DNA of 64,000 nt from a virus. A program made the position numbers and the translations under genes. The stretch spans positions 1 through 64,000 of IMG/VR virus record IMGVR_UViG_3300044729_002678, one strand, 5' to 3'. Shown in pieces: positions 58,241-64,000 of the stretch; positions within the stretch are counted from its first letter, which is position 1; each line of letters opens with the position of its first letter. The notes under the pieces were generated by a model. That model was not told the origin of the DNA, made no database searches, and worked only from the letters and a program-made list of their open reading frames with translations.

Positions 58241-61051
58241 TTAATAAAATATTAAACTTCTAAAGAAAGGTGTATCATTACTTCTCATATAATATAGGTA
58301 ATTCAACCCACCATCCTCACTTTGCTTAATAACCATTCTTTGACATTGTCTTGCAGTTGAGTTACCTGCTGGTAATGTTGAAGCACCATTTTCCATAATG
58401 TCCCTATCAGTATCTATGTAAATAAATTGAGCTGATATGTTGGGTTGAATATAAATTCTATTAGCACCATCGTAACTGATAGTAGTACCATCGGTTAAGT
58501 TAAAGTTGGTTGAGTGATGCCAAGGTGGTATAAATGGATACTCATACATCATCGTTGCTATATTATACTTAACAAATCTTAATGTTGAGTTGGCTTCAAA
58601 ACAATAAATGTATTTACCTAATGAGTTGGATGGTGTTAAGTTACTACCACTTTCTCTACCATAAATCCATTTCATATCAGCGCCGCCAGCACCTGATGTG
58701 GTTGATGTAGTATTTCTTCTACCTGTTGGTAATATCGAATACACAGTTGTTGTATCAGGAGTTGCAGTAGTACCATTGGCGGTATTGGTTGTTCCAAATG
58801 TTATAGTATTGTTTGTGTTGGATGAAATTGTTGCTTCTTGCCCTACACCTGTTCCTGCTATAAATCTAACCTGCGAACCCACCCAAAAATTAGTAGGCCA
58901 GTTTTTAGTTGTATCTACTAATGTTGAAGTAGTACCACCTGTCGCTGAACCAAATCCCCGAGATGATGATAATTCAACTGATAAAGTTACATTTCCAGCA
59001 GTTGCTGTTGCATTAGCCGAAATTGAAGCTGTTATGAATAATCCGTTTGAACTTGTTTCATAAGAACGTAAAAATGTTCCTGCTGCTATTCCACTACCCG
59101 TAATAGGAGCACCGACTGGAATTGCTTGAATTGTCGCTAATTGAGATGATGCGGTTAAAAATATTAAATTTGAAGCGTTTACGGTACTTGCTACTGGGTA
59201 AAAACTTGCTGTTCCTGTGGTGATACTGGTATCTAAACCATAACTTGCTCCAAAAGCTTGAGGACTTAATATATTGTATCCCCAAACCGCGGTATTACCT
59301 GTTAAAGTAGTAGCAGAAGCCATAGCTGTTGCTAAGGTTAATGACTGTGAAGTATTTGCTGTAATTCTTGAATAGTTTGTAGTAGGACCTGTTGGCGAGC
59401 TACTCCATACTTGAAGAACACTACCTACCCATTGATTAGCAACCCAGTTTTTAGATGTATCAAATAATAATGTAGTAGTATGGGTGTTAAATCCAGCGTT
59501 TGCGGCTGGAGTACTTGCCATACCATAAGTAAACTGAGTAGGCTGTGTAGCACCTGTTAAAGTCGCTGATAACGGATATGAAGATGTTGCTATAAATGTT
59601 CCGTTATAAATTGAAGCATCTGAACCCGTTGCTCCCGTAATTGTAATTCTATCACCGGTCTCAAACGGATGCCCAGTAATAGTTGTTACAGTTGCTATAT
59701 TACCCGTTCTTGTAATTGCTGAAATTGGTATTTGGAAACTAAAAGATGACGAATACCTAACCGATGCTACACTAGCTACCCCATCTTCTAATCTTTGTGA
59801 AGGATAAAATGAATTATTTAAGTTCGAGAATTGTCCCATAGTAGCAAAATTACCACCACTTAAATATGATTTATCATCATCTGCTATTACTTCGTATTGG
59901 TCACTAGCGGCCGGTGTTATATCTAATGGAGCTGCAAATTCAAGAGTATTTGTAGTATTTGAGGTAATCATCCTCTCTAATCCCGTTGTTTTATTTTTAA
60001 ATCTATAATTCCTCCATTGATTTATACTCCAGTTTTGCGAAGTATCAACTGATGAAGTTGGTGAACCACTTGTTACGCTACCAGTAGTAAATATCGGAGT
60101 TAAATCGGCTGAAATTGGTTCATATTGTAGTTGAGTTGCAGCTAAATAGTTTGGCATTACGCCTGTTTGTGTGTGTAATGGAAACCAGGTAGCATATAAA
60201 GGATCATATCTATATGCTAAAAAGAAAGCGTTTGTTGAAATATTTTGAACACTTACTAATGAACCACAATTGATTTCAAATCTCGAACTTTTATCTAAAT
60301 TAGTTGTCCAAGGTGAATTAACTGTAATTGTACTTCTTTGAATCACGCATCGAGTAGCAGTACCTACAGCGATAGGATTTGAATCATATACATGATTATA
60401 TGCTTGATTTGGGTCAGTCACATGCCATTCTGCGTTAGCAAAAAATAATGTATCGTTGTTATTGTATAATACTCTTCTTACAAAATATTGTTGCGAAGTA
60501 CCTAAATATGCTCTAACCTGATATCCTCTCCATTGATTTACCACCCATTTTTTAGTTGTATCGGTTATAGAAGTTACACCAGTAGATGTGTTTGTATATG
60601 TTGCGGTTGGAGTTAAATATTCTATATTTTCAGGTTGAGTACATCCAGTAATTGTTCTTTCTTGTCCTCTACCTAAACCCGCTATTACTTTAATTTTAAG
60701 TCCTATTACCGCACTTTCGTTGATAAATCCGCCTTGAGCGGTTGAACTACCGCTTGTGCCAACTATAAAATTACCATAATGTCCTTGACTTAAATCCCAA
60801 CCACCACCAATTGTTGAAGCTGGGGAGTTTGGTAGTAAAGCTCCAAGTGTACTCCATGAATCACCAAAAGTATCGTATTGATACATTGTTGTAGCACTAG
60901 TGCTAAAAATATATCTATTCCATCTGCTTGAAGTAGCTGCGGTTGGAAAATTGTAAAGTGTTGTGCCTATTGTAGATGTGAAGGGTGAATATCTCATCCA
61001 TTCCCATACAGGTTGGTCTACTAATTTAACTAATCGTTTTGTAAGTGCCAT
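58241..61051 (-). CDS. Large virion surface protein with DTTKNW repeats
   Basis: A 936-residue protein, strand-rich, with Ser/Thr/Asn/Gly. A module DTTK(K/N)WxxNQWxGxQVR recurs at about residues 168, 337, 533 and 717: DTTKKWVVNQWRGYQVR, DTSQNWSINQWRNYRFK, DTSKNWVANQWVGSVLQ and DTTKNWPTNFWVGSQVR. Each is followed by TSNTxNTLxF-like strands (for example RMITSNTTNTLEFA, TISSNTNNTITFG). The N-terminus VDQPVWEWMRYSPFTSTIGT is likely the virion attachment part. No family match. It is sandwiched between fibre genes, so it probably forms part of the fibre or a surface decoration. Confidence 0.6.
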   Translation of the reverse strand: MALTKRLVKLVDQPVWEWMRYSPFTSTIGTTLYNFPTAATSSRWNRYIFSTSATTMYQYDTFGDSWSTLGALLPNSPASTIGGGWDLSQGHYGNFIVGTSGSSTAQGGFINESAVIGLKIKVIAGLGRGQERTITGCTQPENIEYLTPTATYTNTSTGVTSITDTTKKWVVNQWRGYQVRAYLGTSQQYFVRRVLYNNNDTLFFANAEWHVTDPNQAYNHVYDSNPIAVGTATRCVIQRSTITVNSPWTTNLDKSSRFEINCGSLVSVQNISTNAFFLAYRYDPLYATWFPLHTQTGVMPNYLAATQLQYEPISADLTPIFTTGSVTSGSPTSSVDTSQNWSINQWRNYRFKNKTTGLERMITSNTTNTLEFAAPLDITPAASDQYEVIADDDKSYLSGGNFATMGQFSNLNNSFYPSQRLEDGVASVASVRYSSSFSFQIPISAITRTGNIATVTTITGHPFETGDRITITGATGSDASIYNGTFIATSSYPLSATLTGATQPTQFTYGMASTPAANAGFNTHTTTLLFDTSKNWVANQWVGSVLQVWSSSPTGPTTNYSRITANTSQSLTLATAMASATTLTGNTAVWGYNILSPQAFGASYGLDTSITTGTASFYPVASTVNASNLIFLTASSQLATIQAIPVGAPITGSGIAAGTFLRSYETSSNGLFITASISANATATAGNVTLSVELSSSRGFGSATGGTTSTLVDTTKNWPTNFWVGSQVRFIAGTGVGQEATISSNTNNTITFGTTNTANGTTATPDTTTVYSILPTGRRNTTSTTSGAGGADMKWIYGRESGSNLTPSNSLGKYIYCFEANSTLRFVKYNIATMMYEYPFIPPWHHSTNFNLTDGTTISYDGANRIYIQPNISAQFIYIDTDRDIMENGASTLPAGNSTARQCQRMVIKQSEDGGLNYLYYMRSNDTPFFRSLIFY

Positions 61052-61062
61052 AATTTTTTATT

Positions 61063-61581
61063 TTAATTAAATTCCATTGAGTTTCTAAGTGCTGAGTATG
61101 CGATTCTTGATTGGAGGTTGAAAACAGATTCTGCTGCAACTATTGTTGTACTCCCAGCCGGCCCATTTAGATATGTATCAATTCGTGTAATCATAGTTCC
61201 CGAACTTGCTGCCATATCAATTTGTTGCCTACCAGCTGAATCCTGTCTTGATATAGGCTCTAATAACTTAACCATTCTACCTAACAATGCGGTTTGGTCT
61301 TGTAGGTATTGCAGGGATTCTTCTGATGCAGGTGTTAATTGATTTTCTATAAAAATTTGTAATCTATCAGTATTACTCATAGATGTTGTATTGTAATTCA
61401 ATGTCAATACATTATTGGTAATAGTTCCGCCCAAATTAGGGTCTGCAAAATTATAAATAATTAAATTATCAGTAACATTAGTTATTATAAGTAATCGTTC
61501 TAATGTTATAGTTTCGGTAGTATTAAACGTAATTTGCTGTGTTGCAGCGTTGAATGTATAATCCTCAAATAATATTTTCAT
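61063..61581 (-). CDS. Virion structural-region protein, unknown
   Basis: A 172-residue protein. The N-terminal ~75 residues are strand-rich (MKILFEDYTFNAATQQITFN, then TITLERLLIITNVTDNLIIY), like a small attachment domain. The rest is helical (EESLQYLQDQTALLGRMVKL, SRQDSAGRQQIDMAA). It lies between the 936-residue protein and the fibre gene, with a 4-bp overlap to the 62-residue gene upstream. It is likely a fibre accessory or small attachment protein. Confidence 0.6.
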   Translation of the reverse strand: MKILFEDYTFNAATQQITFNTTETITLERLLIITNVTDNLIIYNFADPNLGGTITNNVLTLNYNTTSMSNTDRLQIFIENQLTPASEESLQYLQDQTALLGRMVKLLEPISRQDSAGRQQIDMAASSGTMITRIDTYLNGPAGSTTIVAAESVFNLQSRIAYSALRNSMEFN

Positions 61582-61766
61582 GTTTTTTCTATTTTTATAA
61601 CCCTACATAATTTTGGATAATATTCGTTATTAAATTTTTCAATACAATTATTTGCTTCCTCTTCGGTATTGTATTGAAAAACGGGGATATTACTTTCATC
61701 TACAACAGATGCCCATAAATTACTTCCTTCGTAATGTTGTATTTGTATTTCGTATTTAGTGTTCAT
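61578..61766 (-). CDS. Small hypothetical protein
   Basis: A 62-residue protein. MNTKYEIQIQHYEGSNLWAS then VVDESNIPVFQYNTEEEANN, with a short helix (NCIEKFNNEYYPKL). No family. The ATG lies 3 bases after TATTTATA (61770-61777). It overlaps the next gene by 4 bp, so it probably works with or is translated with it. Confidence 0.55.
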   Translation of the reverse strand: MNTKYEIQIQHYEGSNLWASVVDESNIPVFQYNTEEEANNCIEKFNNEYYPKLCRVIKIEKT

Positions 61767-61769
61767 ATG

Positions 61770-61777
61770 TATAAATA
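61770..61777 (-). promoter_or_regulatory. Candidate late-type element TATTTATA
   Basis: Minus-strand TATTTATA three bases before the ATG at 61766, after the fibre gene. Similar in placement to the element before 37530, with no room for a leader. Confidence 0.3.
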
Positions 61778-61784
61778 TATATTT

Positions 61785-64000
61785 TTATAAAACAACGGCA
61801 TATGCAAGCATTAAAGCAGTAGTGTTGGTTGGAAGAATACTTCCTACGGTTGCTGTTGCATAACCCGATTGCGATGTTGAAAATGTAATTACGGATTGAT
61901 TATCGGAAGTTCCTGTTATAGAATCAGGTATCACTACCTCATAACTGCTGTTATATATAGTAATAACTGGGGTTCTAAAACTTAAATTGTGATTGAATGT
62001 CCAAGTAGTAGATGCTATGGATTGTGTAAATGTAGCAAAATTTTGGCCTAAAAAATAAGATGCGGTTTGGGCGGTTATTGCGTTTGAAGAACTAACTGCC
62101 CAAGATGATGTTCCAAAAAGTGAACCCGTAAATGATGTTGCAGTTACACCACCTACTACTTGTAATGTGTTTGTTGGTGTTCCTGTCCCAATACCTACAT
62201 TTCCACTACCGCTAACATAAATTATATTATTTACCGCAGGTGAGTCTATTTCAAGTAAGCCACTATTGGATGCTCCGCTGATATGAAGTGAAGCAGATGG
62301 TGAGGTGGTTTTAATACCTAAGTTACCCGCGAAATAATTTTTATCTGTTCCTGCTTGATAGATTCCGTAAGCAGCGTTACTTTGAGTTCCGGCTGTTAAA
62401 GAATCAATGTAAAGACCATATGTATTTGTAATCGTTCCTACACTATTAATAAGTGGTTGAACTTTAACCCCATACATATTAGTTATTGTTTTATTGCTGG
62501 TTTGTGAATATATTTCTATTTCAAGTCCTATTGCGTTAGTAACATTACCACTACCTTCAATATTGACCCCACCTAAAAATCCAGCAACTGTATTTGCAGC
62601 ACCGCTATTACCTGTTCTTCCTGAAGCATAAAATGCTCTTAATATATTTGATGTGCTTGTATTCCTATTTGTAGTAATAACATTTATGGCTCTGTGGTTA
62701 ATAAAGGGCTGTGTTCCGGTTAGATACAATTCACCACTAAGAAATCCATTTGTTTGTCCAACACTCGTTGTATTGTTAGTAAATGTTACTAATCCATCAG
62801 CAGATGCCTCTAATAAATAATATCTTTGTGAACTTGTAAAAGTATAATCTTCTCCTACAAATGTTCTAGCATCATCCCCAACTATTAATCCAGCAATTCC
62901 AGATGAATTTTCTACTCTCAATGTGTTTGTTGCGGATGTTGCACCTGTTCCTCTAATATTCATTTTAGCAGTACCACCGGTCATTCCGATATTCCAATAT
63001 CTATTGGATGTTTCAATACGACCAGCCTCTCCACCATATGATGTAAATCCTAAATTAGCATATGAAGGTTCAAATAAACCTGCTATTGTACTGTTTGTTG
63101 CAAATGTCGGGTCTGCTGCCGTTCCACCAGCCGCAATAACTCTATTAGATGTATATATAGTACCATTTGTACCACCTGATGCCGATACATGTAATTGGTA
63201 TGTTGGGTTACTTGTCCCAATACCTACATTTCCACTACCACTTACATAGATTATGTTATTTACCATAGGAGAGTCTATTTCAAATAGAACACTATTTGAT
63301 GCTCCGCTGATATGTAATTGAGCGGATGGGGATGTTGTACCTATACCTACATTACCTGATGCGGATATAAATACCCTCGTTGTTCCTCCTGTTTCTAATT
63401 GTAAGTTATTAGTATCGTTTGTACCAATGGTCATTACTCCACCCAATGTATTTCCACCATTGAGTATTATTGCATTTGAACCATAGAATAGTCTATTAGA
63501 GTCATTTGTCCATAAATGAGTTGAACTTGGGGCGGATGTTAGGTTAGAATTGTTAAAATCTATACCTTTATAGTTTAATAATGTTCTTCCACGTAATTGA
63601 CCTAAACTTGTATATGTTTCTGCTATATATGAAGCACTACCGTGTGTAATTCCGCCATAATCATCATCTATTGTAATAATCCCCGCGCTCTGTGTAACTA
63701 CCCCATGAAATATACTTCTTCCATAGACATTAAACCCATCTATAGTAGTTGTAATAGCGGGAGTAGCCGCAGTATCTATTTTAACACCTCTAAAAGATGC
63801 CCCCATTCCACCATAAACTTCTATTATATTTCTACGATTTGCAGTTAAAGGGCCTGTTCCATCACCAACTACAAATAAATTATTTATATCCGTTTTTGTT
63901 TCATTGTAATGACCAACTACCAATTGACCTGAAGATGATGCAACAGTACCAATACCCATTACAACTGTTGCTGTTCCTCTTGCCCAAGAACCTGACCCTG
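61785..64000 (-). CDS. Tail fibre protein, partial (5' end outside window)
   Basis: At least 738 residues; the frame is open to the edge (reading GSGSWARGTATVVMGIGT), so the ATG at 63959 need not be the start. The N-terminal visible part SSSGQLVVGHYNETKTDINN with VVGDGTGPLTANRRNIIEVY resembles the YadA-like head or phage-fibre beta-roll pattern. Repeats of GNVGIGT-SPSAxLHISG occur near residues 202, 246 and 582 of the visible protein. The C-terminus has WTFNHNLSFRTPVITIYNSS followed by VVIPDSI, a beta-sandwich end common in tail fibre tips. It probably contacts the host. The gene shares several blocks with the fibre at 54806. Confidence 0.72.
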   Translation of the reverse strand, partial: GSGSWARGTATVVMGIGTVASSSGQLVVGHYNETKTDINNLFVVGDGTGPLTANRRNIIEVYGGMGASFRGVKIDTAATPAITTTIDGFNVYGRSIFHGVVTQSAGIITIDDDYGGITHGSASYIAETYTSLGQLRGRTLLNYKGIDFNNSNLTSAPSSTHLWTNDSNRLFYGSNAIILNGGNTLGGVMTIGTNDTNNLQLETGGTTRVFISASGNVGIGTTSPSAQLHISGASNSVLFEIDSPMVNNIIYVSGSGNVGIGTSNPTYQLHVSASGGTNGTIYTSNRVIAAGGTAADPTFATNSTIAGLFEPSYANLGFTSYGGEAGRIETSNRYWNIGMTGGTAKMNIRGTGATSATNTLRVENSSGIAGLIVGDDARTFVGEDYTFTSSQRYYLLEASADGLVTFTNNTTSVGQTNGFLSGELYLTGTQPFINHRAINVITTNRNTSTSNILRAFYASGRTGNSGAANTVAGFLGGVNIEGSGNVTNAIGLEIEIYSQTSNKTITNMYGVKVQPLINSVGTITNTYGLYIDSLTAGTQSNAAYGIYQAGTDKNYFAGNLGIKTTSPSASLHISGASNSGLLEIDSPAVNNIIYVSGSGNVGIGTGTPTNTLQVVGGVTATSFTGSLFGTSSWAVSSSNAITAQTASYFLGQNFATFTQSIASTTWTFNHNLSFRTPVITIYNSSYEVVIPDSITGTSDNQSVITFSTSQSGYATATVGSILPTNTTALMLAYAVVL

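Noticed and set aside
1-64000. tRNA genes or a prophage integrase
   Set aside because: Gaps are short and no tRNA-like cloverleaf or integrase/recombinase gene was found, so the phage is not shown to be temperate in this window.

Overview
This window is part of the genome of a large contractile-tailed bacteriophage (a T4-like myovirus, class Caudoviricetes). Every gene I can support lies on the minus strand, so transcription runs from position 64000 toward position 1. Recognisable T4-type parts are the neck proteins gp13, gp14 and gp15, sheath gp18, tube gp19, a tape measure, baseplate hub proteins, ssDNA-binding protein gp32, UvsX, a DnaB/gp41-type helicase, RNase H/FEN-type nuclease, gp43 polymerase, gp45 clamp and the gp44/gp62 loader. 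Head and terminase genes are not here and must lie outside. A host in the Bacteroidota is inferred from promoters of the form TTTG-N19/20-TATATTAG (one perfect TATATTTG), which match the -33/-7 type used by that phylum. The AT-rich base composition fits but is not decisive.

Layout in transcription order. 64000-54200: fibre and other virion surface proteins, rich in GNVGIGT-type repeats, with some small genes. 54200-38950: neck, sheath, tube, hub-assembly proteins, tape measure, baseplate and small proteins. 38950-30800: a small family-A-like DNA polymerase, a large possible nuclease, gp32, UvsX, 5' nuclease and helicase. 30760-27057: ribonucleotide reductase NrdB/NrdA, a mini PspC-like membrane protein, thioredoxin and a MazG-like pyrophosphatase. 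27055-24735: a stand-alone HTH protein and three acyltransferase-like genes, two of them tandem Mom-like paralogues. 24612-20833: unknown proteins and a glycosyltransferase coupled to the polymerase gene. 20833-12737: gp43, clamp, a DruA-like protein, clamp loader, a modified-nucleotide-associated protein, a Cas4-like nuclease and a SLOG-like protein. 12700-1: a cassette of about 13 genes for glycan synthesis and transfer (GT10 and GT11 fucosyltransferase domains, GT2, GT4 and DUF5672-type transferases, methyltransferases, an epimerase, a 2-oxoglutarate oxygenase and a PLP sugar 3-dehydratase). This cassette looks more AT-rich than the rest over its first ~6.7 kb and continues past the left edge.

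How the parts fit. The replication and nucleotide genes form operons behind host-type promoters. Many structural genes are instead preceded by TATTTATA and a GGAG Shine-Dalgarno, which suggests a second, late promoter class. Two intergenic regions 14.5 kb apart carry the same ~110-bp module (inverted repeat, DnaA-box-like nonamer, promoter). The most unusual content is the set of likely DNA-modifying acyltransferase-like proteins and the fucose-type glycan cassette. The cassette has no visible lipid carrier or flippase gene, so I infer that a cytoplasmic acceptor such as virion protein or modified DNA is more likely than host surface glycan. All functions are read from sequence by eye; no database search was possible.
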